Positions 16,298 through 23,902 of a DNA stretch of 42,632 nt are shown one piece after another. Positions within the stretch are counted from its first letter, which is position 1. Every line of letters starts with the position of its first letter. The notes beneath the pieces were generated by a model. The model was given only the letters and a program-made list of their open reading frames with translations, was not told the origin of the DNA and did no database searches. The DNA lies in assembly GCA_029210625.1 (NCBI GenBank), contig JARGFU010000035.1, positions 909 to 43,540 of the forward strand. The letters are read 5' to 3'. The stretch is from Deltaproteobacteria bacterium. Lineage in GTDB: Bacteria; Myxococcota; Myxococcia; SLRQ01. The translations under genes were made by a program, and so were the position numbers.

Positions 16298-17868
16298 TTC
16301 ACGCAGAGCAGGACGACCCAGGCCTGCTCCAGGCCCTCGCGCAGGCCGACCGCGGCCCCCAGGCCCAGCTCCCGGCAGTCGGGGTGGAGCGCCGCCGGCG
16401 CGGTGGCCGCCCGCAAGACCTCGGGGGCGACCACCACGTCCACGAACGCGCCCCGCGGCCGGGGCTCCCGGTCCCGCAGCAGCTCCGTGGCCCTGGCGGT
16501 GGCCCCGGGGTCGCGGGTCCTGCCCGCCGCGGCCAGCTGACCGGCCAGGGTCTGGGCGACCTCGTCCAGCTCGGGATCGCGCCGGGCGGGGCCGAGGCTC
16601 GCCGCCCGCCGCTCCTCGCGGATCGCCTGGTAGAGCTCGAGGAGCGCGCGCTGGCGATCCAGCTCCCGGGCCAGAGGGGTGGCCAGGGGGGGCGGGCGCG
16701 AGCCCGTGAGGAGGACGGCCAGGTACACCCCGTCGCCGGTCTCCTCGGTGCCGATGCCCACCTTGTCGGCGCGGGTCTCGAGGAGGGCACCCCGGTGGGC
16801 CGGGCTGGCGAGCAGGCTCTCGAAGGCCAGGCGCACGCTCGGCCCGAGGGCCACGTCCTCGGCCAGGAAGCGGTGGCGGAAGCCCGCGCTCTCCAGGAGG
16901 GTCCGGGCGTTGGGGCCGCGCTCGGGCTCGTGGACCACCCGGCGCTCGGCGGCCATGGTCCGGGCCCGGGTCAGGGCGGCCGCGTCCAGAGTGGCGTCCC
17001 GGCGCAGGGGCTCGAGCCCCTCGGCCTGGCGCAGCCGGGCGAGGAGCAGGTGGGCCTGATCGGTCGGGGGCCGGTCGTCGCCCTCCCCGGGGCCCGGGGC
17101 GCCGGTGGTCGCCACGCGTGCGGGCGCCTCGGGCTCCGGGACCTCCACCCAGAGGGGAGCGAGGAGGCCCACCTCCGGGCCGTGGCCGCGATCGACGATG
17201 AGCTGGAAGCGATACTCCCCCGCCTCGCTCAGGGCGGGGAGGCGCAGATCGAAGCTCCCCGGGGAGGCGGGGAGGGAGAGCTTCACGGGGCGGGTCTCCC
17301 CCCCCGGGGTCTGGAGCAGCGCCTCCCTCAACCTCACGTCCTTCGCCAGCAGGCCCTCCACCCGGGGCCGGCTGCCCCGGCCGGGCCGGCGGGGGAAGGG
17401 CGCGGGCAGCACCACCCCCTCGATCGAGAGGAGCACCCCCACGGCGCCGTCGGGGAGGGGGGCGAGGCCGAGGCCGATGCGGTGCCCCTCCGGGATCCGC
17501 CCGGCCGCCTTCTCGAGCTCGTCCAGGACCACGACGTAGCGGGCGTCCTGGACCAGGATGGCGTGCACCCGGGGATCGGGCACCCCCTGCCGCAGGGCGA
17601 GGAAGGGTGCCCAGCGGGCCAGGAGGTCCCGCTCGGCCCCCTCCAGGGTGCCGCCGGCGGAGGCGACGCGCCGGGCGAGCAGGCGGGCGGCGTCACAGAG
17701 CGCCCCGTCCACGGGCCGGGGCCAGGCGGCCGGATCGCAGAGCAGGCGGGTGGGGACCCGCTGCCCGTAGCTGGTCGCGGCCGGCAGCTCCAGGGGCGCC
17801 GCGGCCAAACTCGCGGGCCGGAGGGCGAGCAGGCCCAGGAGGGCGAGGGTCCGGGCGCGCGCCCTCAC
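16294..17868 (-). CDS. Exported CAP (SCP/PR-1)-domain protein
   Basis: A 524-aa protein with an N-terminal signal peptide (RARARTLALLGLLALRPASL then AAA). The middle is a beta-rich region of unknown type. At about residues 270-390 lies a CAP/SCP domain: LLLARLRQAEGLEPLRRDA, TRARTMAAERRVVHEP with the conserved His, then LASPAHRGALLE. Bacterial CAP proteins are secreted and mostly of unknown activity. The frame is open far upstream, but the GTG at 17868 forms a GTGA overlap with the preceding glutaredoxin-like gene and begins the signal peptide. It is the last gene of a three-gene minus-strand operon. Confidence 0.82.
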   Translation of the reverse strand: MRARARTLALLGLLALRPASLAAAPLELPAATSYGQRVPTRLLCDPAAWPRPVDGALCDAARLLARRVASAGGTLEGAERDLLARWAPFLALRQGVPDPRVHAILVQDARYVVVLDELEKAAGRIPEGHRIGLGLAPLPDGAVGVLLSIEGVVLPAPFPRRPGRGSRPRVEGLLAKDVRLREALLQTPGGETRPVKLSLPASPGSFDLRLPALSEAGEYRFQLIVDRGHGPEVGLLAPLWVEVPEPEAPARVATTGAPGPGEGDDRPPTDQAHLLLARLRQAEGLEPLRRDATLDAAALTRARTMAAERRVVHEPERGPNARTLLESAGFRHRFLAEDVALGPSVRLAFESLLASPAHRGALLETRADKVGIGTEETGDGVYLAVLLTGSRPPPLATPLARELDRQRALLELYQAIREERRAASLGPARRDPELDEVAQTLAGQLAAAGRTRDPGATARATELLRDREPRPRGAFVDVVVAPEVLRAATAPAALHPDCRELGLGAAVGLREGLEQAWVVLLCVN

Positions 17869-18626
17869 TCGGCCTCCGGGGGCGCCTTCGCCTCCGCAGC
17901 GGCGGGGACGAGGGCGATCCCGACCTGCGCCAGGCGCGCCTGGATCGCCTGGGGTTTGAAGCCCACGATGAGCTCTCCGTGGATGTCGGTCACCGGGATT
18001 CCCCGGGAGCTCTGGCCGGCGGCCTTCAGCTTGGCGGCCAGCTCCGCGGCGGCGCTGGGATCCTCGTCGATGTCCCGCTCGGTGTACGCCACCGAGTTCT
18101 CCTTCAGGAAGGCCTTCACCTTCTTGCAGAAGCCACACCAGACGGCGGAGTAGACCAGCACCTGCTGGTGCTTCAGGAGCGCGGCGCCATCGAGGGGCCG
18201 GTCGCCGCCGAGCTCCCGGAGGTCGACCCTCGAGTAGGTGGGCTCGTCGCCGCTGAAGTCGGCGACGGTCACCTCGTCGGCGAGGGCGACCTTCGCGCCG
18301 CCCCCCAGCTGGCTCAAGACGACGCGCTCCCGGGCGAAGGGCGGGACCTCCTCGATCGACGAGGCGAGGTGGGGGCGCCCCCGGGCGTCGTACCAGGTCA
18401 GCACCGGGCTATCCGGGAGATCCGCCGCCCGCACCGGCGCGGGCTCGGCCGGCGCGGCCTCTGGCGCCGTGGGCCCCTCGCCGGAGGAGGCCCCCGCGGC
18501 CGGGCCGGGGGAGCCCTCCTGGAGGTCCTTGCGGGGGTCCTCACAGGCGGGGCCGGCGAGGGCGCCCAGGGCGAGGAGGAGCAGCAGCGCGGGGAGCGCC
18601 CGGCGGTCAGTAGTTCGTGCGCACAC
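17865..18626 (-). CDS. Exported glutaredoxin/thioredoxin-like protein with DUF4124-like segment
   Basis: A 253-aa protein. The N-terminus is a hydrophobic export signal ending near Cys28. The residues before it (AGPAC) are a poor lipobox, so either a secreted or a lipid-anchored form is possible. A Pro/Ala linker follows, then VLTWYDARGRPHLASS, which resembles DUF4124. The C-terminal glutaredoxin fold has the CxxC Cys164-Gly-Phe-Cys167 (VWCGFCKK) and the cis-Pro in GIPVTD. It should be an envelope thiol-disulfide protein. The GTG start lies inside the end of the upstream reductase-like gene (20-nt overlap), and its stop overlaps the CAP gene start. Confidence 0.82.
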   Translation of the reverse strand: MCARTTDRRALPALLLLLALGALAGPACEDPRKDLQEGSPGPAAGASSGEGPTAPEAAPAEPAPVRAADLPDSPVLTWYDARGRPHLASSIEEVPPFARERVVLSQLGGGAKVALADEVTVADFSGDEPTYSRVDLRELGGDRPLDGAALLKHQQVLVYSAVWCGFCKKVKAFLKENSVAYTERDIDEDPSAAAELAAKLKAAGQSSRGIPVTDIHGELIVGFKPQAIQARLAQVGIALVPAAAEAKAPPEAE

Positions 18627-19314
18627 GATCGGCCTCGAAGCCCGACGCGAGGAGGAGGCGGCGCAGGTCGTCCTGCATCGCGCGTGGGCCGCAGAGAAAG
18701 GCCGAGCTCGCCCCGGGGTCGAGGTCGAGGCCGGCGAGGTGGTCCTGGACGTGTCCGCGGGCGCCCTCCCAGCCCGGGGCCTCCCGCGAGACCACGACCA
18801 GCAGGCGGATCCCCGCGGCGCGCCAGCCCTCGTGCTCCTCGGGGTAGGCGAGGGCGGCGGGGCCGCTCACCCCGTGCAGGAGGGTCACGGGGCCGAAGGC
18901 GGCGGGGGCGGCGAGGACCTCCCGGAGCACCGAGCGAAGGGCGGAGATGCCCGAGCCGCCCGCCACCAGCAGCAGGGGGCGGCCGGCCTGCTCGGCGAGT
19001 CCGAAGCCCGCGCCCTCGGCGCCGCTCACCTCCACCGCGCTGCCACCGCCGCCGAGGTGCGCCAGGATCTCGTCCACCGCGCCGCCGCCGGGCTGGAGGA
19101 GCAGCTCCCAGGGGCTGCCGTCGGTGGGCGCCGAGGCCAGCGCCAGGTAGGCCACCGCCTCGCCGCCGGGGCAGCGGACGCGCAGGTACTGCCCGGGCCG
19201 CTGGTAGGTCCCGGTGAGGCCGGCCGCCGCCGCGTCCAGCTTCAGGCCCCAGCCCGAAGTGCCGCGATCCTGCCGCTCGAGGACCTCCACGGTGGTGAAT
19301 TCCACATCGCTCAT
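18607..19314 (-). CDS. Ferredoxin-NADP reductase-like flavoprotein
   Basis: A 235-aa protein with an FNR two-domain layout. The N-terminal beta-barrel carries a flavin-site-like stretch (GQYLRVRCPGGEAVAYLALA). The C-terminal nucleotide domain has LLLVAGGSGISALRSVLRE, and FLCGPRAMQDDLRRLLLASG near the end. The usual RxYS flavin signature is degenerate (VAYLALAS), so cofactor binding is less certain than the fold. No iron-sulfur or CxxC motif is present. The start (ATG at 19314) was set where homology begins; sequence upstream in the same frame is antisense to the next gene. It is the first gene of the operon with the glutaredoxin-like and CAP genes, which suggests an envelope redox pathway with an unknown target. 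Confidence 0.82.
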   Translation of the reverse strand: MSDVEFTTVEVLERQDRGTSGWGLKLDAAAAGLTGTYQRPGQYLRVRCPGGEAVAYLALASAPTDGSPWELLLQPGGGAVDEILAHLGGGGSAVEVSGAEGAGFGLAEQAGRPLLLVAGGSGISALRSVLREVLAAPAAFGPVTLLHGVSGPAALAYPEEHEGWRAAGIRLLVVVSREAPGWEGARGHVQDHLAGLDLDPGASSAFLCGPRAMQDDLRRLLLASGFEADRVRTNY

Positions 19315-19335
19315 GGCGTGGTAGCCTAGCCCGCG

Positions 19336-20517
19336 ATGTGCAGCCGGAAAAGAGCGCTCTCCCCGATGATCATCCCTCTGCTGCTGACCTCCCTGGCCTG
19401 CGGCCCCTCGCCCTCCACCTCCGATGGCGGTGACGCCGGATCGCCCGACGGCGGCGGCGAGGGCCCCCGCTTCGTCCAGGCTCCCCGGGTGCAGAGCACC
19501 GAGGCGCGGGCGCTGGTCCTCGCGTGGGAGACCGACGTGCCCACCCACGCCGAGGTCGCCTGGCTCGGGGGTGGGGACACGGGGGTGACGACCGCCGGAG
19601 ACTTCCTCACGGCCCGCACGATCCGGGTCGAGGGCCTCCCGCCCGGGCGCAGCCTGCGCCTCCAGGTGGTCGCCTACGACCAGGGGAACCGGGCCGTCGG
19701 CGCCGCCCTGGAGGCGCGGACCGGCCTGCTGCGTACCAGCCCCGCCCGGGTCCTCTTCGACGCTGCCCACGGCCAGCGGGCGGGCAACGCCGACTGGATC
19801 GTCGACACCTCGGGGCGGGATCCCACCCCGGCGAACCCCTCGGTGGAGGACGACTGGAACGGGGCCTACTCGGCCTTCGGCGTCGACCTCGTGAGGACCG
19901 GCCGCTTCGTCGTCGAGATCCTCACCGACGGGGAGAGCTTCGGCCAGGGCGGGGTCGCCCTCGCGGGCTACGATCTGGTGGTCATCCCCGAGCCCAACAA
20001 CCGCCTCGGTGGCACCGAGATCGACGCCCTCGACGCCTACCTCCGGGGAGGGGGGGGGCTGCTGCTGATCGGCAACCATGGCGGCTCCGACCGGGACAAC
20101 GACGGCTGGGACGCGGTGGACGTGCTGAACGAGGCCCTGCAGGGCAAGGCCTGGGGCGCGGCCCTGATCGGTGACCGCCTCTCCGGGGCCGCCCGGGCGA
20201 CCCCCGACGACGCCCTCACCGACGGCCCCTTCGGGACGGCGGACGCGCTCGGCGCCTTCGCCGGCAGTAGCGTTCGCCTCGAGGCGGGCCTCGACACCGA
20301 CCTGCGGGTCGTGGCCTCGGTCCCGGGGAGGGCCACCCTGGCCTTGGCCGGGAGGGTGGGGCAGGGGCGGCTGCTCCTCCACGGGGACTCCTCCGCGGCG
20401 GACGACGGCACCGATAGCGGTGGAAACACCAATATTTACGATGCCTGGCACGACCCGGAGCAGACCAACGCGGCCTTCTTCCTGAACGCCGCCTCCTGGC
20501 TCGCCGGCGAGTACTGA
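19336..20517 (+). CDS. Lipoprotein with fibronectin-III-like and DUF4350/GATase-like domains
   Basis: A 393-aa predicted lipoprotein: basic N-terminus (CSRKR), hydrophobic segment, then TSLAC with the acceptor at Cys22. A Ser/Asp/Gly-rich spacer leads to an FN3-like beta-sandwich at about residues 45-130 (ALVLAWETDVPTHAEVAW). The C-terminal part is an alpha/beta domain like DUF4350 or IFT52/GATase-1-like folds: VLFDAAHGQ, YDLVVIPEPNN, YLRGGGGLLLIGNHGG, and LLLHGDSSAADDG. No catalytic Cys is apparent, so it may bind rather than cleave. Only 21 bp separate it from the divergent reductase-like gene, so the promoters must overlap coding sequence. Confidence 0.78.
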   Translation: MCSRKRALSPMIIPLLLTSLACGPSPSTSDGGDAGSPDGGGEGPRFVQAPRVQSTEARALVLAWETDVPTHAEVAWLGGGDTGVTTAGDFLTARTIRVEGLPPGRSLRLQVVAYDQGNRAVGAALEARTGLLRTSPARVLFDAAHGQRAGNADWIVDTSGRDPTPANPSVEDDWNGAYSAFGVDLVRTGRFVVEILTDGESFGQGGVALAGYDLVVIPEPNNRLGGTEIDALDAYLRGGGGLLLIGNHGGSDRDNDGWDAVDVLNEALQGKAWGAALIGDRLSGAARATPDDALTDGPFGTADALGAFAGSSVRLEAGLDTDLRVVASVPGRATLALAGRVGQGRLLLHGDSSAADDGTDSGGNTNIYDAWHDPEQTNAAFFLNAASWLAGEY

Positions 20518-20662
20518 CCCACTCCTCCCCGGGGGCTCGTATGTAAGGCGGGTCACGGTGCCGGGGTGACCGAATCTGTTAGGGTCTCGACCTCGGCCCC
20601 GGGTGGAGATCGGACCGGCTCCCGGGCCAGAGCCATGTGATGTTGCAACTGGAGGCGTAGTG

Positions 20663-21337
20663 ATGATTCGGCTGGCGAGAACCCTCGGTGCGACCCTCCT
20701 GGTCGCGGGACTGCTCCTCGTCCCCCCTCGCGCGTTCGCGGGTGAGGCGGACGGCCCCGAGCCGGGCCTGACCCTGGACGGGCTCACCATCGTGCTCTCG
20801 ATGAACCACGAGGACCCGAGCCCCGCGGATCTCGAGCCCTTCCGCCCGGGCCTCTACGAGAAGCTCGCCACGATCGAGTCGGATCTCTCGCGTCCGCGCA
20901 TCGCCCGCATCCGCGCCCTCGCCGCGATGGCGCGCGAGGATGGCGACCGCACGATGCCCCGGGTCGCTGCCCTCATCGACGATCCCACCGCGGCGCCTCG
21001 CCTGCGGATCGCGGCCGGCTGGACCCTCGGCAACCCCCTGGCCCGGCACCCCGAGGCCGTGAGCACGCTGCAGCGCCTCCTCAAGGATCGGGACCCCGGC
21101 CTGCGAGAGCGGGCGGTCCTCTCCCTCAGCCTCGTCGGCACCCCCGAGGCGCTCAAGGTCCTCGAGCAGCACCGCCTCGTCGAGCGCAACGTCGTGGTGC
21201 GCACGGCGCTGCGGGAGGCGGCGGCCGAGGCGCGCGGGCTGAAGGTGGAGCAGCTCCCCCGCGAGGGTGCGGCCCGGCCCGCGGCCCTGCTGCATCGTGA
21301 CCTGGAGGCCACCGTGGGCGCCGAGGTGATCCGATGA
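20663..21337 (+). CDS. Secreted HEAT-repeat protein
   Basis: A 224-aa protein with a type I signal peptide (MIRLARTLGATLLVAGLLL to AFA, cleavage before GEA). The mature part contains HEAT-like helical repeats, such as RPRIARIRALAAMAREDGDR, PRLRIAAGWTLGNPLARHP and RDPGLRERAVLSLSLVGTPE. These are protein-binding scaffolds; the partner may be the next gene product, since the stop overlaps its start as ATGA. The ATG at 20663 follows GGAGG. In the intergenic region before it, GGTCAC (20551-20556) and GTGACC (20566-20571) form a short inverted repeat that could be an operator. Confidence 0.82.
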   Translation: MIRLARTLGATLLVAGLLLVPPRAFAGEADGPEPGLTLDGLTIVLSMNHEDPSPADLEPFRPGLYEKLATIESDLSRPRIARIRALAAMAREDGDRTMPRVAALIDDPTAAPRLRIAAGWTLGNPLARHPEAVSTLQRLLKDRDPGLRERAVLSLSLVGTPEALKVLEQHRLVERNVVVRTALREAAAEARGLKVEQLPREGAARPAALLHRDLEATVGAEVIR

Positions 21338-23313
21338 AGACCCTGCGCAACACGATCCTCTCCTCGGCCTTCGGGCTCTCTCTGGCCCTGCTCACCTCCG
21401 GCTGCCTCGGCCTCTTCGGGGGTAGCGGCGGCGGCGGTGGTGGCGGTGGCGGAGCCGATCTCGGCGCCACCGGCGCGGCCTGCACCACGGGCGAGGACTG
21501 CGAGGAGGGCCTCGCCTGCCACGCCGGCCTGCCGGGTGGCTACTGCATCTCCCAGTGCTGGGACGCCTGCCCGGATGGCTCCACCTGCACCTACTTCGCC
21601 GGTCAGGACTGGTGCATGGGCGACTGCGCCGCCGACGGCGACTGCCGCGAGGGCTACATCTGCCGCAACTCGGTCTGCCAGCCTCCCTGCGTCACCGACC
21701 GCGACTGTGCCGATGGCCTCTCCTGCCAGAACGGCTCCTGCGTGAGCGGTGGGATCGGCGCGGGCTGCTCGAGCCCCGCCGACTGCGCTGCCGACCTCTC
21801 CTGCGCCCCCGGGCTGCCGGGCGGCTACTGCACCCGCTCTTGTGAGACCGAGGCCTGTCCGACGGGCACCGCCTGCACGACCTACGGTGGCTCCTCGTAC
21901 TGCTTCGACTCCTGCCTCTCCTCCTCCGACTGCCGCTCGGGCTACGTCTGCAGCGCGGGCGTCTGCGATCAGGCCTGCGCCTCCGACGCCGACTGCTCGG
22001 GCGGTGAGCTCTGCATCAACTCTGCCTGCGTGGGCAGCGGGGTGGGGGATCCCTGCCAGGTCGGCACCGACTGCCAGAGCCCCCTGGGCTGCTACCGCGG
22101 CATCCCCGAGGGCTACTGCACCGAGGCCTGCACCAGCGGCGCCGACTGCCCGGCGGGCTCGACCTGCGGCAACCTGCGCGGCAGCCGGATGTGCGTGGCG
22201 GTCTGCCGGGCCGACGCCGACTGCGGCAGCGGCCAGCGCTGCTTCGGTGGCGCCTGCGTGATCCCCTGCACCCAGGACAGCGAGTGCCTCGACGGCTACT
22301 GCGACACCAGCAGCGGCCAGTGCCGCAGCACGACCGCCGGCTCGGGCAACACCGAGGTGATCGACTACGGCACCATCACCCCCGGGTCGACCCAGTCGAT
22401 CCCGGTGGACGCCCAGACCTTCGCGTTCACCATCTCGGTGGTCGGGGTCTCGGGCTCCAACTACGCCATCACCTCGGTGCGCCGCCCCGACGGCACCCAG
22501 CTGGTCTCGAACGACCTCTGGACGGGTCAGCTCCGGGTCTCGCCAGGCGACCAGTACGGCGCCATCACGGTGCCCAACGCCGACAACTCCAACCTCTACA
22601 TGAGGCCGGGCACCTGGACCTGGCAGTTCCAGTCCGACTACGGCCGCACCGGCAGGGCCTACGCCTTCATCAAGAAGTCCTCCACGGGGCAGCACGTCGG
22701 TGGCAACATCCCGATGCGGCTCTATCTGGCGCCCAACGCCATCCCGGGCGTCACGGCCTCGAACGCGGCCTCGAACAGCCACGTCCAGGGTGCCATCGAT
22801 CGCTTCCGCCACTTCTACCGGGATCAGGCCGACATCGACCTCTCCTCGATCGAGTACACCGACATCGCCGCCTCCTACACCGACGTGACCTCTGGCAGCG
22901 AGTACACCGGGATGTTCGCCCAGTACGCCCGGGACGGTGAGCTCTCCGTCTTCTGGGTCCGCTCTCTCTCCGTGGGCGGCTCCTCCGAGGTCGCCGGCAT
23001 CGCGGGCGGCATTCCGGGACCCCCCCGGGCCGGCGCGACCCTCTCCTCGGGCGTCGTGGTCGAGGTGCAGGACTACTCCCGGCTCACCGGCGACGACATG
23101 GCGCACGAGGTCGGCCACTTCCAGGGCCTCTACCACGTGACGGAGACCGACGGCCGAACTCACGATCGGCTGAGCGACACGCCGCAGTGCCCCGACCTCT
23201 ACAGCTGCACCGCGGGCTACTACCAGCTGATGTTCCCGGCGCTGACCGGCTACCAGGACACCTTGACCCCCGCCTCCGTGATGGCGGTCCAGGGCAACGC
23301 CGTCTCCGACTGA
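21334..23313 (+). CDS. Cysteine-rich lipoprotein with metzincin-type protease domain
   Basis: A 659-aa protein. The signal ends with LTSGC (acceptor Cys24) and is followed by a poly-Gly spacer. Residues 45-335 or so hold about six cysteine-rich modules of the form DC..G..C..G.C...C..D.DC, a pattern frequent in myxobacterial surface proteins. A beta-rich domain at about 345-460 resembles a pre-peptidase sandwich. The C-terminal domain carries HEVGHFQGLYH at residues 591-601, an exact HExxHxxGxxH zinc site, and a later YQLMFP that could be the Met-turn. This fits an M43/pappalysin-like metzincin. It is probably surface-anchored and translationally coupled to the HEAT protein. The substrate is unknown. 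Confidence 0.85.
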   Translation: MKTLRNTILSSAFGLSLALLTSGCLGLFGGSGGGGGGGGGADLGATGAACTTGEDCEEGLACHAGLPGGYCISQCWDACPDGSTCTYFAGQDWCMGDCAADGDCREGYICRNSVCQPPCVTDRDCADGLSCQNGSCVSGGIGAGCSSPADCAADLSCAPGLPGGYCTRSCETEACPTGTACTTYGGSSYCFDSCLSSSDCRSGYVCSAGVCDQACASDADCSGGELCINSACVGSGVGDPCQVGTDCQSPLGCYRGIPEGYCTEACTSGADCPAGSTCGNLRGSRMCVAVCRADADCGSGQRCFGGACVIPCTQDSECLDGYCDTSSGQCRSTTAGSGNTEVIDYGTITPGSTQSIPVDAQTFAFTISVVGVSGSNYAITSVRRPDGTQLVSNDLWTGQLRVSPGDQYGAITVPNADNSNLYMRPGTWTWQFQSDYGRTGRAYAFIKKSSTGQHVGGNIPMRLYLAPNAIPGVTASNAASNSHVQGAIDRFRHFYRDQADIDLSSIEYTDIAASYTDVTSGSEYTGMFAQYARDGELSVFWVRSLSVGGSSEVAGIAGGIPGPPRAGATLSSGVVVEVQDYSRLTGDDMAHEVGHFQGLYHVTETDGRTHDRLSDTPQCPDLYSCTAGYYQLMFPALTGYQDTLTPASVMAVQGNAVSD

Positions 23314-23354
23314 CCCCCCCCTCTCCCTCTCCCCCTCCCCTCCCTCCCCTCCCT
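23314..23354 (+). other. 41-nt pure pyrimidine tract after the metzincin gene
   Basis: Starting directly after the TGA, 41 consecutive bases are only C or T. Such homopurine-homopyrimidine tracts can adopt triplex structures and hinder polymerases. It may contribute to ending transcription, or may mark the junction between core and accessory DNA. Confidence 0.6.
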
Positions 23355-23390
23355 GGAGGTCCCTGGAGGTGCCCCTGGAGGTGCCAGGGG
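23351..23390 (+). repeat. Three 10-bp direct repeats ending in a hairpin
   Basis: CCCTGGAGGT occurs at 23351-23360, 23361-23370 and 23373-23382. The last copy overlaps a perfect 7-bp hairpin, CCCCTGG (23372-23378) with CCAGGGG (23384-23390) and a 5-nt loop. No T tract follows. The hairpin could serve as a terminator for the metzincin gene; the direct repeats are unexplained. Confidence 0.6.
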
Positions 23391-23421
23391 ATTGTCAGAA
23401 AAGGCACGAATCGAGACCGAT

Positions 23422-23580
23422 GCGGCGACTGACTCGAGGAGAGTCGCCGCCGGGATTCGAGCCGGACCTCGAGGGTGTCACTCCGATCGCCTGGGAAATC
23501 GGACGATCGATGGTGTTGTGACACCCAAGCCCGCTGACTGGGAGGGCCGGGCACGACGGGACCGGCCCTTTGAGCGGGTG
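23422..23580. other. Cluster of three strong stem-loops in non-coding DNA
   Basis: First: GCGGCGACT (23422-23430) pairs with AGTCGCCGC (23442-23450). Second: GGGTGTCAC (23473-23481) pairs with GTGACACCC (23518-23526) and encloses TCCGAT/ATCGGA (23482-23487, 23498-23503). Third: GGGCCGG (23544-23550) pairs with CCGGCCC (23562-23568), followed by TTT, inside an outer CCCGCT/AGCGGG pair (23530-23535, 23573-23578). All named arms pair perfectly. I see no credible gene in 23314-23617. The cluster could be tandem terminators, a structured RNA, or the recombination or end sequence of a mobile element. Confidence 0.5.
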
Positions 23581-23617
23581 AGAGGGGGGTGGCGGTGTCG
23601 GCGAGTCGCTTCGGCGG

Positions 23618-23902
23618 CTATCCTGTCTCGGGCACCACCATCGAGAGCACCATCGCGTGGGGCGGGAAGCCGAGCTCCGGTAGAAGATCGCGTAGGAGCT
23701 CGGCCGCGAATCGGTAGGCCGTCACATAGGACCGATAGGCCTCCCGGAAGGCGTTGCGCATCGCGCGGGTACTGGCATGGCACAAGGGAGCGTTGCTTCG
23801 CTTGACCTGCATCGGACGGTAGTGTGGCGAGCGAGGTCGAGCGCGCACTTTCCGAGCCTTCCCAGCCTTCGTGCCGGGGAAGCACATCGCCGCTTCATTC
23901 AC
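23618..23902 (-). CDS. Small hypothetical protein, possibly real
   Basis: A 94-aa reading frame on the minus strand. The GTG start at 23902 overlaps the stop of the upstream COG2958-like gene by 8 nt, which favours real, coupled translation. The N-terminal half is basic and unremarkable; the C-terminal half is a likely amphipathic helix pair (NAFREAYRSYVTAYRFAAEL). I recognise no domain. It could also be the tail of a decayed mobile-element gene. No Shine-Dalgarno sequence is obvious. Confidence 0.35.
   Translation of the reverse strand: MNEAAMCFPGTKAGKARKVRARPRSPHYRPMQVKRSNAPLCHASTRAMRNAFREAYRSYVTAYRFAAELLRDLLPELGFPPHAMVLSMVVPETG

Noticed and set aside
19315-20790. Upstream extension of the reductase-like gene
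   Set aside because: It lies entirely antisense to the lipoprotein gene and reads as low-complexity Gly/Val/Arg sequence; the flavoprotein fold begins at 19314.
20854-23163. 769-codon minus-strand reading frame opposite the HEAT and metzincin genes
   Set aside because: Ala/Gly/Val-rich shadow of the cysteine-rich modules, with no signal, domain or start context.
23445-23475. tRNA-like T-arm (minus strand GGCTCGAATCC)
   Set aside because: The loop lacks the TTC core, the stem mispairs, and no anticodon or acceptor arm can be drawn.
23392-23805. 137-codon plus-strand frame in the non-coding zone
   Set aside because: Arg/Pro-rich composition without domain, running through the stem-loop cluster.
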